Source: Marinobacter vulgaris (GTDB lineage: Bacteria; Pseudomonadota; Gammaproteobacteria; Pseudomonadales; Oleiphilaceae). Taken from it: DNA of 64,000 bases. The position numbers were made by a program, and so were the translations under genes. The stretch's first letter is position 1. The number at the start of each line of letters is the position of its first letter. This document shows positions 17,152 to 26,713 of the stretch, one piece after another. The DNA lies in NCBI RefSeq assembly GCF_003344045.1, contig NZ_QFWX01000004.1, forward strand, positions 372,001-436,000. The letters are read 5' to 3'. The notes beneath the pieces were generated by a model, which was not told where the DNA came from, ran no database searches, and worked only from the letters and a program-made list of their open reading frames with translations.

Positions 17152-17940
17152 TCAGAAACCGAGACTGGACAGAAGATCATCGACATCGTCCTGACCCGAT
17201 ACAACATCTTCGCGCTCTGCGGCCTTTATCTGTGGCCCCACGCCCTGCTCCGCGCCGACTTTTTCCTTTTCGTCCAGCTCGTGAACGGTGCCGGTCATCT
17301 GGTCAACGTGGCTTGCCATCACCACCAGGCTCAACAGGTGCTCTTCCACCTCCTTCACCAGTGCGGTGACCTTCTGGATAACCTGGCCGGTAAGGTCCTG
17401 AAAGTCCTGTGCCAGCAGGATTTCAGACAGATTCTCGTACATGGCGCCAGCGTCGCTGTTGAGACTGACAAAGAAGGTATCGATGCGCGCATACAGCTCG
17501 CGGAATTCTGCCGGTGCCATCTCACGGCGACGCAACCTCTGCCACTCGTCCCTCAGCTCTGCGGCTTCGTCACGGATGGCGCTGGCCCGGGGCATGGCTT
17601 CTTCCACCAGATCCATGGTCCGGTTGGCGGCCTTTCCAGTCATCTGGACAACGTATTCCAGGCGGTCCGAGGCGTCGGTCATTTTTGACAGCGCCTCGGA
17701 CTGCTCTGCGTTACGCGGATCAATCTGGAAATTGCGGATTGCCTCGTGAAGACTGCGGGTCAACCGGCCGACTTCCCGGTAAAGACTCTGATCTCTTACC
17801 TCGCTGAGGTCATTGATCAGGGTCATGGCACGGGCATACTCTCCGGCATTTACCTGCTCAACCAGCTCAGCGGCCTGACTGCGGAGCTTTTCCGTAATCT
17901 CCGGATCGAGGCCGTGCTGATTCTTGTCACTTTCGCTCAT
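17152..17940 (-). CDS. cheZ: CheY-P phosphatase CheZ
   Basis: CheZ dephosphorylates CheY-P. The 262-residue, almost all-helical protein contains the catalytic motif QDFQDLTGQVIQK with D182 and Q186 at the positions of the Escherichia coli catalytic Asp and Gln, in a long four-helix-bundle dimer region. A flexible stretch leads to the C-terminal CheY-binding peptide QDDVDDLLSSLGF. Longer than Escherichia coli CheZ (214) because of an N-terminal helical extension, as in Pseudomonas. It sits between cheY and cheA. Confidence 0.95.
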   Translation of the reverse strand: MSESDKNQHGLDPEITEKLRSQAAELVEQVNAGEYARAMTLINDLSEVRDQSLYREVGRLTRSLHEAIRNFQIDPRNAEQSEALSKMTDASDRLEYVVQMTGKAANRTMDLVEEAMPRASAIRDEAAELRDEWQRLRRREMAPAEFRELYARIDTFFVSLNSDAGAMYENLSEILLAQDFQDLTGQVIQKVTALVKEVEEHLLSLVVMASHVDQMTGTVHELDEKEKVGAEQGVGPQIKAAEREDVVSGQDDVDDLLSSLGF

Positions 17941-17961
17941 GGGAGCCCATCCGACCTCTGT

Positions 17962-18345
17962 TTACTGGATTCGCTCGAAGATTTTCTCAATCTTCTCCTT
18001 CAGTACCGCTGCCGTGAACGGCTTGACCACGTAACCATTCACACCGGCCTGGGCGGCTGCCACGATCTGGTCCCGTTTGGCTTCTGCGGTCACCATCAGC
18101 ACCGGCAGTGTCTTGAGATTTTCATCGGCTCTGACTTCCTTGAGGAGGTCCAGCCCGGACATGCCCGGCATGTTCCAGTCAGTGACCAGAAAGTCGTACT
18201 TGCCGCTGCGGAGCATGGGCAACGCCGTATTGCCATCATCGGCTTCGTCGGTATTGGTAAAGCCGAGATCACGAAGCAGGTTTTTAATGATCCGTCGCAT
18301 GGTGGAGAAGTCATCCACGATCAGGATTTTCATGTTCTTGTCCAA
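17962..18345 (-). CDS. cheY: Chemotaxis response regulator CheY
   Basis: Single-domain receiver that binds the flagellar switch when phosphorylated. I choose the TTG at 18345 (reads [12 protein letters not shown], 127 residues) because GGAGG sits five bases before it; the ATG at 18333 (MKILIVDD, 123 residues) has no close ribosome site, though it is the N-terminus used by Pseudomonas CheY. Key residues, in the ATG numbering: D7 and D8, phospho-acceptor in [10 protein letters not shown] in MVTAEA, K in VVKPF. The C-terminus [11 protein letters not shown] is typical. The 181-base gap upstream to fliA contains an inverted repeat (CCGGCT, 13 bases, AGCCGG; 18388-18412). Confidence 0.96.
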   Translation of the reverse strand: MDKNMKILIVDDFSTMRRIIKNLLRDLGFTNTDEADDGNTALPMLRSGKYDFLVTDWNMPGMSGLDLLKEVRADENLKTLPVLMVTAEAKRDQIVAAAQAGVNGYVVKPFTAAVLKEKIEKIFERIQ

Positions 18346-18526
18346 TGGGACCTCCAGTTTGAAACGCCCGGAATTCGGTTTTGTTTTCCGGCTCGCAGTC
18401 TTGGCAAGCCGGCAGAATAGCCGCTTATTGTGTTGCCTTTGGCACGGTTGTAAAGCACCGGTTACCAAAAGGCTACAGTAAAGAATGCTTTGCAACGCTG
18501 AACAGCCACTCCGGTGCGACGGGAGC

Positions 18527-19258
18527 TTATGCCTTCCAGTCGGAGAGCCGCCCCCGCAACCGAAGCGCCGCCTGGCTGTGGATCTGGCTTACCCGGCTTT
18601 CACTGACACCCAGCACGGCACCAATTTCCTTCAGGTTCAGCTCTTCCTGGTAATACAGACTGAGCACCAGTTTTTCGCGTTCCGGCAAGTCGCCGATGGC
18701 TGTCGCCAGGTTCTTGCGGAAGCTGTCCGATGCCAGCCCATCCAGCGGGTTATCACTGGTCTCTGCTTCTTCTATCGGCAGCTCTCCGGATTCATTGAGC
18801 TCATCGAGGCTAAAAAGTCGGCCACTGTTGGCATCGCTCAGGGAGGAATGGTATTCATCGAGGGGTACGCCAAGCTCTTCGGCCACTTCCCAGTCCAGGG
18901 CTTCACGACCCAGACGGTCTTCAACGGCCTTGATGGCTTTGGCAATGCGGCGGGAGTTTCGGTGGACAGAGCGGGGAACCCAGTCCCCCTTGCGGATCTC
19001 ATCCACCATGGCACCACGGATCCGGATACCGGCGTAGGTTTCGAAGGTGGCGCCCTTGGTGGAGCTGTATCGCTGGGCGGCTTCCAGCAGGCCGATCATA
19101 CCGGCCTGCATAAGATCATCCAGCTGAACCGATGCGGGCAGCCGGGCCATCAGGTGGAGCGCGATTTTCTTGACCAGCGGGGCCTGCTCCTCAACAAGTC
19201 GCGAGGGGCCCTGGGTGCCGGTGCGGTGGTAGATTCCTAGTTCTTTCGCCAATGTCAT
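18527..19258 (-). CDS. fliA: Flagellar sigma factor FliA (sigma-28)
   Basis: Sigma factor for late flagellar and chemotaxis genes. The 243 residues contain region 2 ([21 protein letters not shown] and [21 protein letters not shown]), region 3, and region 4 with the helix-turn-helix [20 protein letters not shown]. Length and motifs are those of FliA. The gene follows fleN by 30 bases in the flhA-flhF-fleN-fliA order of polar flagellates. Its likely target in this window is the promoter at 12124-12150. Confidence 0.97.
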   Translation of the reverse strand: MTLAKELGIYHRTGTQGPSRLVEEQAPLVKKIALHLMARLPASVQLDDLMQAGMIGLLEAAQRYSSTKGATFETYAGIRIRGAMVDEIRKGDWVPRSVHRNSRRIAKAIKAVEDRLGREALDWEVAEELGVPLDEYHSSLSDANSGRLFSLDELNESGELPIEEAETSDNPLDGLASDSFRKNLATAIGDLPEREKLVLSLYYQEELNLKEIGAVLGVSESRVSQIHSQAALRLRGRLSDWKA

Positions 19259-19288
19259 GTATCCGGCTTTTCAGTGACAGGATCAAAA

Positions 19289-20101
19289 TCAGACTTCGAC
19301 GAGCCGCTCTACAAAGAATTCCAGGTGTCCCCGGGGAGACTGGGGCAATGGCCAACTGTCAACTTTGTCCGCCAGGCTCTTGATGGCAAGTGATGCCTTG
19401 GCACGGGGATAGGCGTCCAGCACAGCGCGTTGACGCTGGACCGCCTTTTTTACCGCCTCGTCATAAGGCACGATGCCCACGTATTGTAGTGCCACATCGA
19501 GGAAGCGTTCGGTGACCCGGGTCAGTTTTTCGAACAGGTGACGGCCTTCCTGCTCGTTGCGGACCTGGTTTGCCAGGATGCGGAAACGATTGGTGCCGTA
19601 GTCGCGATTCATCAGCTTGATCAGCGCGTAAGCATCTGTGATGGAGGTGGGCTCGTCGCAGACAACCAGCAACAGTTCCTGGGAAGCGCGGAGGAAGCTG
19701 ACCACGGACTCGGAAATGCCGGCGGCAGTGTCCACGATGAGCACATCGATCTGGTCGCCCAGCTCACTGAAAGCGTTGATCAGGCCGGCATGTTCGAACG
19801 ACGACAGCTGGGTCATGCGCTGGGTGCCGGAGGACGCCGGCACAATCTTTATTCCACCAGGCCCGTTGACCAGCACGTCCCGAAGGTCGCAGTCGCCGGC
19901 GATCACGTCCTGGATGTTCCGGTTGGCGGTAATTCCCAGTAAGACATCAATATTGCCGAGGCCGAGATCGGCATCCAGCAGCACGACACGCCGCCCCTTC
20001 TGTGAGAGGGCAATGCCGAGGTTCACCGCAACGTTACTCTTGCCAACGCCACCCTTCCCGCCGGAAATCGCAATCACCTGTACCGGATGTGGTTTGCTCA
20101 T
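19289..20101 (-). CDS. fleN: Flagellar number regulator FleN (FlhG), MinD-like ATPase
   Basis: FleN/FlhG limits polar flagellar number and, in Pseudomonas, antagonises FleQ. The 270-residue MinD-type ATPase has the deviant Walker A GGKGGVGKSN at 14-23, switch motif VVLLDADLGLGNIDVLLG, and VLIVDTAAGISESVVSFL. It ends in a variable helical tail. The order flhF-fleN-fliA and the lack of minC/minE neighbours exclude MinD. Confidence 0.95.
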   Translation of the reverse strand: MSKPHPVQVIAISGGKGGVGKSNVAVNLGIALSQKGRRVVLLDADLGLGNIDVLLGITANRNIQDVIAGDCDLRDVLVNGPGGIKIVPASSGTQRMTQLSSFEHAGLINAFSELGDQIDVLIVDTAAGISESVVSFLRASQELLLVVCDEPTSITDAYALIKLMNRDYGTNRFRILANQVRNEQEGRHLFEKLTRVTERFLDVALQYVGIVPYDEAVKKAVQRQRAVLDAYPRAKASLAIKSLADKVDSWPLPQSPRGHLEFFVERLVEV

Positions 20102-20147
20102 ACTGACTCTGATCTCTTGCCACGTTTAACCGCAGGCTGTGTTGTTG

Positions 20148-21443
20148 TTAAACAGCGACTGCCTCTTGCTGCTGGAGTTTTTTCAGCCTCTCCACGGCCA
20201 GCCTCACCAGCGGAATCGATTCGGCGTGGTGCAGGTCTTGCGGGATTTTCTGTCCATCGGTGTAATAGGCCACCGGCAATCCCGTTTCCATAACAAATCC
20301 CAGCGACTCTCCCAGGGTCAGTGCTTCGTCAATTTTCGTCATCACACACCCTGCGAGATTAGCCATCTTATAGCAATGCCAAACGGATTTCATGATGCGT
20401 GGCTGACTGGTTGCAGAAACCACCAGATGGGTACGAATCCGGTGGTGGCTGCGTGCCAGTTCGGTGAGCTGCTCCTCATAGCCTTTGTCGGTGCTGGTCA
20501 GACCCGCTGTATCAATCAGCACCAGGCGCCTGTCCGACAGATCATCCAGTATATCATCGAGGGAATGGGACTCATCTACCACCCGCACCGGTACATTGAG
20601 GATGCGTCCGAATACGAACAATTGCTCGTGGGCGGCCACCCGATAGCGGTCAGTGGTCACCAGTGCCAGGGAATCGGCGCCATGGGCAAGCACATAATGG
20701 GCGGCGAGCTTGCCGATGGTGGTGGTTTTGCCGGAGCCGGTGGGTCCTACAAGGGCATAAACGCCGCCCTCTTCCGCCCACTCGGCACGGGCGGTTTTCA
20801 CCCCGGTGGCCAGCATTTTCAGGGACTGTTTCCAGCCGTCTTCGAGGCGCCCGGCGCGGTGGCGGCGGGACAGTGAACCGGCAAGTTCATGGCCCAGGCC
20901 GAATTCCTGCAGCCGCTCAGCCAATCGTTGCTGCACGGCACTGACTGCTGTTTTTTCAGGCTCCGGGCCACGATGGGCACTGACCAGGTCCCTCAGAGAG
21001 CTGATTTCAGCTCGCATCTGGGCCAGCTCACCGGAATAGGCCGGGTTTTCAGGCGCGGGCTCTTCAAGCGCTATATCGCGGCCACTGAGGGCATCGGACG
21101 CCGAAAGGATGTCACCCGGATAACCGCCATTATGACGACTGTCCGCTGCGGCACGTTTCTCCCGAACCTCGCGGATACGATCGCGGGAGCGGCCAAGCTC
21201 ATCCTCCAGGCGGCGGTGCTGTTCCGCCTGCAGCTCTGCCAGACGGGAACCATTGGTGGCTTCGTGTGCCCCCTCACCGAGTCGTTGCCGCGCCATGTTT
21301 TCGTCGTAATCCAGCGCTGTCACAATTTCGACACCGCCATCCACGCGACGATTGGACAGAATCACCGCATCGGGACCCATCTGGTCGCGCACCTGGCGCA
21401 ACGCCTCCGCCATGCTCTGGGCAAAAAACCGTTTTACTTTCAT
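20148..21443 (-). CDS. flhF: Flagellar placement GTPase FlhF
   Basis: SRP-type GTPase that marks the pole for flagellar assembly. The 431 residues consist of a basic N-terminal domain (B; MKVKRFFAQSMAEALRQVRD), a long charged linker, an N domain (about 150-220) and a G domain with P-loop GPTGSGKTT (233-241), and motifs corresponding to LVLIDTAGL and MTKIDEALTLG. Adjacent fleN encodes its regulator. GGGGAGG lies upstream of the start. Full length. Confidence 0.96.
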   Translation of the reverse strand: MKVKRFFAQSMAEALRQVRDQMGPDAVILSNRRVDGGVEIVTALDYDENMARQRLGEGAHEATNGSRLAELQAEQHRRLEDELGRSRDRIREVREKRAAADSRHNGGYPGDILSASDALSGRDIALEEPAPENPAYSGELAQMRAEISSLRDLVSAHRGPEPEKTAVSAVQQRLAERLQEFGLGHELAGSLSRRHRAGRLEDGWKQSLKMLATGVKTARAEWAEEGGVYALVGPTGSGKTTTIGKLAAHYVLAHGADSLALVTTDRYRVAAHEQLFVFGRILNVPVRVVDESHSLDDILDDLSDRRLVLIDTAGLTSTDKGYEEQLTELARSHHRIRTHLVVSATSQPRIMKSVWHCYKMANLAGCVMTKIDEALTLGESLGFVMETGLPVAYYTDGQKIPQDLHHAESIPLVRLAVERLKKLQQQEAVAV

Positions 21444-21503
21444 GATGCCTTTTCCTCCCCGGTCAGCGCTCTGGGTCGCCTCCCGCCTTGCCGTCCGCGG
21501 CTT

Positions 21504-23672
21504 TTACTGGCCTACGGATGCCACAATGGTGATCTGTTTGTTATCCGGAATTTCCTGGTACGACAACACGTGCAATCGCTCTACCCCGAAACTTGCAAAT
21601 TTAGCCAGCACCGGCCGCAAGGGTCCGGATACCAGCAGTATCGCCGGTTTGCCCAGCATCTCCTGACGCTGGACACTGTCCTGGAGCGAACGCTGGAGCT
21701 TTTCGACCATATTCGGCTCCAGTACCAGCCCGATGTCTTCCTGACCGCCGGATTGTTGACTCTGTTGCATGGACTTTAGCAATAACTGTTCCAGGTCCGG
21801 ATCCAGGGTAATAACGGGAATTTCGGAGTCGTTACCGCAAATGCTCTGGACGATCATCCGGCGCAGGGATTGGCGGGCAACAGTAGTCAGCAGTTTCGGG
21901 TCCTGGCTTTTCGGATGGACATTCACGATGGCCTCGGCGATGGAGCGCATGTCCCGGATCGGCACTTCTTCCTTCAGCAGGTTCTGCAGCACTTTAAGCA
22001 GCAGGCTGATGGAGACGGTGGTGGGCACCAGCTCCTCTGCCAGTTTCGGAGACGCTTTTTCCAGCTGGTCCAGCCATTTCTGGACTTCCTCGTGCCCCAG
22101 CAGTTCATGGGCGTGTTTCTGGAGAATCTGATTGAGGTGCGTGGCCACCACCGTGCTGGCATCCACCACGGTGTAGCCCAGGGTCTGGGCCTGATCTTTC
22201 TTGTCCGGTTCGATCCAGCTGGCATCCAGGCCGAAGGCAGGGTCTTTTCCTTCGATACCTTCGATCTTGCCGAACACCTGGCCCGGGTCGATCGCCAGCT
22301 CCCGGTCCGGATGGATTTCGGCCTCGGCAATGGTGACCCCCATCAGGGTAATGCGGTACACGTTGGGCATCAGATCCAGGTTGTCGCGAATGTGGACTGA
22401 TGGCATCAGGAAACCCAGATCCTGGGAAAGTTTCTTGCGCACGCCCTTAATCCGGCTCAGTAACTGGCCGCCCTGGGATTTGTCCACCAGGGGAATCAGT
22501 CGGTAGCCCACTTCCAGGCCAACAATGTCCACCGTGGCCACATCGTCCCATCCCAGTTCACGGGTCTCCCCCGGCGGCGGAAGCTGGGCGCCCAGGTCAC
22601 CACCATCACCACCGGAGGGTATATCCCGCCCCGCCGGTCTTGCACCACCACCCCTGACCGGGAAGGCGCCGTCTTCCTCGACGGTCTGACGTTCCTCCTG
22701 CCAGATGTACCAGGCGATGGCACCGGAGATGGCGCCAAGGCCAAGAAAGGCCACATGGGGCATGCCCGGAATCAGGCCGAGAATGATCAGGATGACCGCG
22801 GCAATGGCCAGCGCCTTGGGCGCATTGAACATCTGCTGCAGTATCTGACCACCCATGTCCTGGCTGGAGGTTACCCGGGTCACCATGATGGCCGCCGAGG
22901 TGGATAGCAACAGTGACGGAATCTGTGCGACCAGCCCGTCACCAATAGTCAAAAGCGCGTAGTTCTGGGTGGCGGTGCCAAAATCGAGGTTGTGCTGCAG
23001 CATGCCGATGGCAATGCCGCCAATCAGATTGATCGCCAGGATCAACAGGCCGGCGACCGCGTCGCCCTTGACGAATTTGGAGGCACCGTCCATGGATCCG
23101 TAGAAGTCCGCCTCCTGGGCAATTTCGGAACGGCGGTGCTTGGCCTCTTCCTGGTTGATCAGGCCGGCATTCAGGTCCGCATCGATGGCCATCTGCTTCC
23201 CCGGCATGGCGTCCAGCGTAAAGCGGGCGCTGACCTCGGAAACCCGGCCGGCACCTTTGGTCACCACCAGGAAGTTAATGATCATCAGGATGGCAAACAC
23301 CACCAGGCCAACGGCGTAATTGCCACCGATCAGCACCGCGCCAAAGGATTCGATCACCTTACCGGCGGCGTCCCCGCCCTCGTGACCGTTAAGCAGCACG
23401 ATCCGCGTGGAAGCAACATTGAGTGCCAGCCTCAGCAGCGTCGCCACCAGCAGAACCGTGGGAAAAGAAGCAAACTCCATCGGGCGCAGGGCATACACGC
23501 ACACCAGGAGAATGACGATGGAAAGCGTGATATTGAAAGTAAAGAAGACGTCCAGCATGAATGCCGGCATGGGCAATATCATCATGCCCAGCAGCCCCAT
23601 CAGCATGATGGGGACACCCAGATTACCCCGCGTCAGGGATTTGACATTATTTAGGACTAACGCTCGGTCCAT
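21504..23672 (-). CDS. flhA: Flagellar export gate protein FlhA
   Basis: Major export-gate subunit of the flagellar type III system. The 722 residues hold eight membrane helices in the first ~330 residues, the conserved FHIPEP-type region (RFTLDAMPGKQMAIDADLNAG) and a large cytoplasmic domain that docks substrate-chaperone complexes. It heads the flhA-flhF-fleN-fliA-che run and is divergent from upp. A sigma-54-like site about 85 bases upstream and a 12-base palindrome (23693-23704) lie in the gap. Confidence 0.97.
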   Translation of the reverse strand: MDRALVLNNVKSLTRGNLGVPIMLMGLLGMMILPMPAFMLDVFFTFNITLSIVILLVCVYALRPMEFASFPTVLLVATLLRLALNVASTRIVLLNGHEGGDAAGKVIESFGAVLIGGNYAVGLVVFAILMIINFLVVTKGAGRVSEVSARFTLDAMPGKQMAIDADLNAGLINQEEAKHRRSEIAQEADFYGSMDGASKFVKGDAVAGLLILAINLIGGIAIGMLQHNLDFGTATQNYALLTIGDGLVAQIPSLLLSTSAAIMVTRVTSSQDMGGQILQQMFNAPKALAIAAVILIILGLIPGMPHVAFLGLGAISGAIAWYIWQEERQTVEEDGAFPVRGGGARPAGRDIPSGGDGGDLGAQLPPPGETRELGWDDVATVDIVGLEVGYRLIPLVDKSQGGQLLSRIKGVRKKLSQDLGFLMPSVHIRDNLDLMPNVYRITLMGVTIAEAEIHPDRELAIDPGQVFGKIEGIEGKDPAFGLDASWIEPDKKDQAQTLGYTVVDASTVVATHLNQILQKHAHELLGHEEVQKWLDQLEKASPKLAEELVPTTVSISLLLKVLQNLLKEEVPIRDMRSIAEAIVNVHPKSQDPKLLTTVARQSLRRMIVQSICGNDSEIPVITLDPDLEQLLLKSMQQSQQSGGQEDIGLVLEPNMVEKLQRSLQDSVQRQEMLGKPAILLVSGPLRPVLAKFASFGVERLHVLSYQEIPDNKQITIVASVGQ

Positions 23673-23692
23673 GCCCGAAAACTCTCCGATAT

Positions 23693-23704
23693 GCGGTTAA
23701 CCGC
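23693..23704. repeat. 12-base perfect palindrome in flhA leader
   Basis: GCGGTTAACCGC reads the same on both strands and lies 21 bases before the flhA ATG, downstream of the proposed start of transcription. It has no loop, so a DNA operator is more likely than an RNA hairpin; no protein is known to me for it. Confidence 0.3.
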
Positions 23705-23755
23705 GGTCATTCACCAGTGGTTTTTTGACGCCAACGCATCGATTGCAGAGGTCTT

Positions 23756-23771
23756 CGCAAGATCCATACCA
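23756..23771 (-). promoter_or_regulatory. Possible sigma-54 promoter for flhA
   Basis: Minus-strand TGGTATGGATCTTGCG has GG and GC ten bases apart, a perfect -12 TTGC and a -24 matching TGGCACG at five of seven positions. It lies about 85 bases before the flhA ATG in the only space available for a flhA promoter, because upp diverges on the other side. FleQ/sigma-54 control of flhA is known in Pseudomonas. Confidence 0.5.
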
Positions 23772-23904
23772 GCCCTGACGGCTTTTCTGTGAATCATGCC
23801 TGACGGACCTGTCGATATACGGTATCCTTGCGCCATTTGCCGGCCGTTGCGCCGCGCCGACATCCAGAATCCAGTCACAGATAGACCGCTAAAAAGGTGA
23901 GCCC

Positions 23905-24543
23905 ATGCCAATCCACGAGGTGAAACACCCGCTGATCCGCCACAAACTCGGCCTCATGCGCCGCGCCGATATCAGCACCAAGAATTTCCGGGAGCTGGCC
24001 CAGGAAATCGGCGCCCTGCTGACCTACGAAGCCACCAAGGATTTCTCACTCCAGCACAAAACCATTGAGGGCTGGGCCGGGCCGGTGGACATTGAACAGA
24101 TCCAGGGCAAGAAAATTACCATCGTACCCATCCTGCGGGCCGGACTGGGCATGCTCGACGGCGTGCTGACCCTGATCCCCGGTGCCCGGGTGAGCGTTGT
24201 CGGCCAGATCAGGAATGAAGAAACCCTGGAAGCCAGCACCTATCTCGAGAAACTGGTAGGCGAGCTGGACCAGCGCATGGCAATGATTGTCGACCCCATG
24301 CTGGCTACCGGCGGCTCGCTGATTTCCACCATCGATCTGCTGAAAAAGGCAGGCAGCACCGAAATACGCGCGCTGGTGCTGGTGGCCGCACCGGAGGGCG
24401 TGGAAAAGGTACTGGACAAACACCCCGACGTATCCATCTACACCGCGTCTATTGATGAGCGACTGAACGAAAAAGGCTATATCCTCCCCGGCCTTGGCGA
24501 TGCTGGCGACAAGATTTTCGGCACCAAGCAGAAGGACGTGTGA
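23905..24543 (+). CDS. upp: Uracil phosphoribosyltransferase
   Basis: Converts uracil and PRPP to UMP in pyrimidine salvage. The 212-residue cytosolic enzyme has the family N-terminus [19 protein letters not shown], a PRPP-binding loop [14 protein letters not shown] (129-142) and the uracil-binding C-terminal region with [26 protein letters not shown] precedes the ATG. It is followed within a few bases by uraA. The upstream 232-base gap to flhA shows no clear sigma-70 promoter that I would trust. Confidence 0.97.
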   Translation: MPIHEVKHPLIRHKLGLMRRADISTKNFRELAQEIGALLTYEATKDFSLQHKTIEGWAGPVDIEQIQGKKITIVPILRAGLGMLDGVLTLIPGARVSVVGQIRNEETLEASTYLEKLVGELDQRMAMIVDPMLATGGSLISTIDLLKKAGSTEIRALVLVAAPEGVEKVLDKHPDVSIYTASIDERLNEKGYILPGLGDAGDKIFGTKQKDV

Positions 24544-24545
24544 TC

Positions 24546-25802
24546 ATGCAGGACCACCTGAACGACCCCGTCTGGAAGCAGGCCATTGCAGGCTCACAGA
24601 TGTTGCTGGTGGCTTTCGGTGCGCTGGTGCTCATGCCACTGATTACCGGTCTGGATCCCAACGTGGCGCTGTTCACCGCCGGTATTGGCACCCTGATTTT
24701 TCACATTGTCACGGGCGGCCAGATACCCATCTTCCTGGCGTCTTCCTTTGCCTTTATAGCCCCCATCATCGCCGCCAAGGGCCGCTTCGGCCTCGAGGAA
24801 ACCCTGGGTGGCCTGATGGCCGCCGGCATTCTCTACATCCTCCTCAGTGGCGCTATCCGCCTTCGGGGTAACGGGTTCATTACCCGCCTGCTGCCACCGG
24901 TGGTTATCGGTCCGGTGATCATGGTAATCGGCCTTGGTCTCGCCCCGGTCGCCGTCCACATGGCCTCGGGCCGCACCGGCGACGGTGCCGAACAGCTGGT
25001 TCCCTACGATACCGCGATCTGGATTGCGATGATTTCCCTGACCGTGACCGTCATTACGGCGGTCTGGTCCACCGGCATTTTCCGTCTGATCCCGATCATG
25101 TTCGGCATTATTGTCGGTTACATCCTGTCGGCCATTGCCGGCATCGTGGACCTGTCCCCCATTACCGAGGCGCCCTGGCTGGCCATCCCCAATTTCGTGG
25201 CACCGGAATTCAGCTGGGCCGCTATCCTGTTCATGATCCCGGTCGCCATTGCGCCGGCGATAGAACACATTGGTGACATCCTGGCTATCGGTACCGTTAC
25301 CCGAAAAAACTACCTGCAGAAGCCGGGCCTGCACCGGACCCTTCTGGGAGACGGCCTGGCTACCAGCGCTGCGGCTGCCCTTGGTGGCCCACCCAATACC
25401 ACCTACTCCGAAGTGACCGGCGCTGTCGTGCTGACCAAAAATTTCAACCCGAAGGTGATGATCTGGGCTGCCTGTATTGCCATCGTGCTGGCCTTTGTGG
25501 GCAAATTCGGCGCGGCGCTGCAGACCATCCCGGCGCCGGTCATGGGGGGCATCCTGTGCCTGCTGTTCGGCTCGATTGCGGTGGTCGGCCTCAATACCCT
25601 GATTCGTCATCAGGTGGACCTGTCCCAGGCCCGCAATCTGGTGATCGTGGCCATCACCCTGGTGTTCGGCATCGGCGGCCTGGCGATCGGCAACCTGGAG
25701 GGCATCGCCCTGTGCGCCGTAGTGGCCATTGCCCTGAACCTGATCTTGCCTGGCGGCACTGAGGCATGGGGAAAAAAGATCCATGAGCACGACACGCTCT
25801 AA
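24546..25802 (+). CDS. uraA: Uracil/xanthine permease UraA
   Basis: Inner-membrane uracil importer of the NAT/NCS2 family feeding UPRTase. About 418 residues with about 12-14 membrane helices and the conserved segments AIEHIGDILAIGTVT (the substrate and proton-site Glu in AxEHIGD), DGLATSAAAALGGPPNTTYSE and PVMGGILCLLFGSIA. I prefer the ATG at 24546, nine bases after AAGGA; a GTG at 24540, in the upp stop, is possible. The next gene overlaps its 3' end by 20 bases. Confidence 0.93.
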   Translation: MQDHLNDPVWKQAIAGSQMLLVAFGALVLMPLITGLDPNVALFTAGIGTLIFHIVTGGQIPIFLASSFAFIAPIIAAKGRFGLEETLGGLMAAGILYILLSGAIRLRGNGFITRLLPPVVIGPVIMVIGLGLAPVAVHMASGRTGDGAEQLVPYDTAIWIAMISLTVTVITAVWSTGIFRLIPIMFGIIVGYILSAIAGIVDLSPITEAPWLAIPNFVAPEFSWAAILFMIPVAIAPAIEHIGDILAIGTVTRKNYLQKPGLHRTLLGDGLATSAAAALGGPPNTTYSEVTGAVVLTKNFNPKVMIWAACIAIVLAFVGKFGAALQTIPAPVMGGILCLLFGSIAVVGLNTLIRHQVDLSQARNLVIVAITLVFGIGGLAIGNLEGIALCAVVAIALNLILPGGTEAWGKKIHEHDTL

Positions 25803-26637
25803 GGACAGCTCCGGCATCAGCTTCACCGCTCTCTACACCGGTGCCGTCTGGCACCGGTACGGGCTCTCGGACGAGGTTCTCGCGACCGATCAGGGGCGCT
25901 GGCTCTATCACCTGATGACGCCCTTTGAAGCCGGCAGCAAGGCGCTCATTGGTTGCAACCTCCGCACCTTCCTGCTGCAACGTCACCTGGTCATCGACCA
26001 CCTGATCGAACAGGCAATCGAGCGGGGCGCTACCCAGGTACTGGAAATTGCCTGCGGCATGTCCCCCCGGGGGATCCGCTTGCGGGACAAGCACCCCATG
26101 CTTCATGTGGTAGAAGCCGACCTCCCCGAGATGGCTACCCGCAAGGCAGCCCGCTTGCTGGTAGCAGGCCGTCTGGGCGATAACCATCAGGTAATGCCCG
26201 TCGATATTCTGGCAGACTCCGGCGAGCAGTCACTGGAATCGGTGGTTGAAAGGGCTTTCGACAACAACGCCCCGATGATCATAGTCACCGAGGGCCTGAC
26301 CAGCTATTTCTCCCTGCCCGTCATCTCAGAATTCTGGAAACGCCTGGCCCGGCTGATGCAACGGCGCCCGGGCTCGGTTTATCTGTCTGAAAGCTACCTG
26401 ATGCCAAGCCAGCCACTGCTGCGAGGCACCTTGAAGGCCCTCGGTGGCTTGCTGGGGTCTGTAACCCGAAGCGATGTCAGCTTTCATTTCCTGAATGACC
26501 AAGAAGCTGCTGAGCACTTAACCGTGTGCGGCTTTCCTTCTGTGTCGATTCACAATCCTGCCGATTATTATGACCGCCTTCCGATTCCTGAGAGCCGTAA
26601 TGATCCTATGGTCAGGGTTATTGAGGCTCGGTCCTGA
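25783..26637 (+). CDS. LCM-family (leucine carboxyl methyltransferase-like) SAM-dependent methyltransferase
   Basis: A 284-residue Rossmann-type methyltransferase. The SAM-binding motif is the unusual VLEIACGMSPRGIRL (about 87-101), followed by the acidic strand VVEADLPEMATRKA and MIIVTEGLTSYFS, the arrangement of the LCM/PPM-like O-methyltransferase family rather than classic GxGxG enzymes. The substrate cannot be told from sequence. Start overlaps uraA by 20 bases, so it is expected to be co-transcribed with upp-uraA. It converges on flhB. Confidence 0.72.
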   Translation: MSTTRSKDSSGISFTALYTGAVWHRYGLSDEVLATDQGRWLYHLMTPFEAGSKALIGCNLRTFLLQRHLVIDHLIEQAIERGATQVLEIACGMSPRGIRLRDKHPMLHVVEADLPEMATRKAARLLVAGRLGDNHQVMPVDILADSGEQSLESVVERAFDNNAPMIIVTEGLTSYFSLPVISEFWKRLARLMQRRPGSVYLSESYLMPSQPLLRGTLKALGGLLGSVTRSDVSFHFLNDQEAAEHLTVCGFPSVSIHNPADYYDRLPIPESRNDPMVRVIEARS

Positions 26638-26685
26638 CCCGCTTGTAGTCTGCCTTTTTCGGTGGCGGCGGGTGTGGGGCTGAAA

Positions 26686-26709
26686 GTGGTCCTGCGGGCA
26701 GGCAACCAC
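26686..26709 (-). terminator. Hairpin between the methyltransferase gene and flhB (possible flhB terminator)
   Basis: Nested inverted repeat GTGGT-CCTGC / GCAGG-ACCAC across the convergent gap. On the minus strand it is followed by only TTTC, so intrinsic termination after flhB would be weak; on the plus strand no T run follows. Confidence 0.35.
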
Positions 26710-26713
26710 CCAG

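Noticed and set aside
18388..18412. Inverted repeat CCGGCT/AGCCGG between fliA and cheY as a terminator
   Set aside because: On the transcribed strand it is followed by A residues, not T, and fliA and cheY appear to be read through.
24594..25826. Long open frame (about 410 codons) antisense to uraA
   Set aside because: Low-complexity His/Gln/Asp/Gly-rich translation typical of the reverse frame of a membrane-protein gene; uraA on the other strand is unmistakable.
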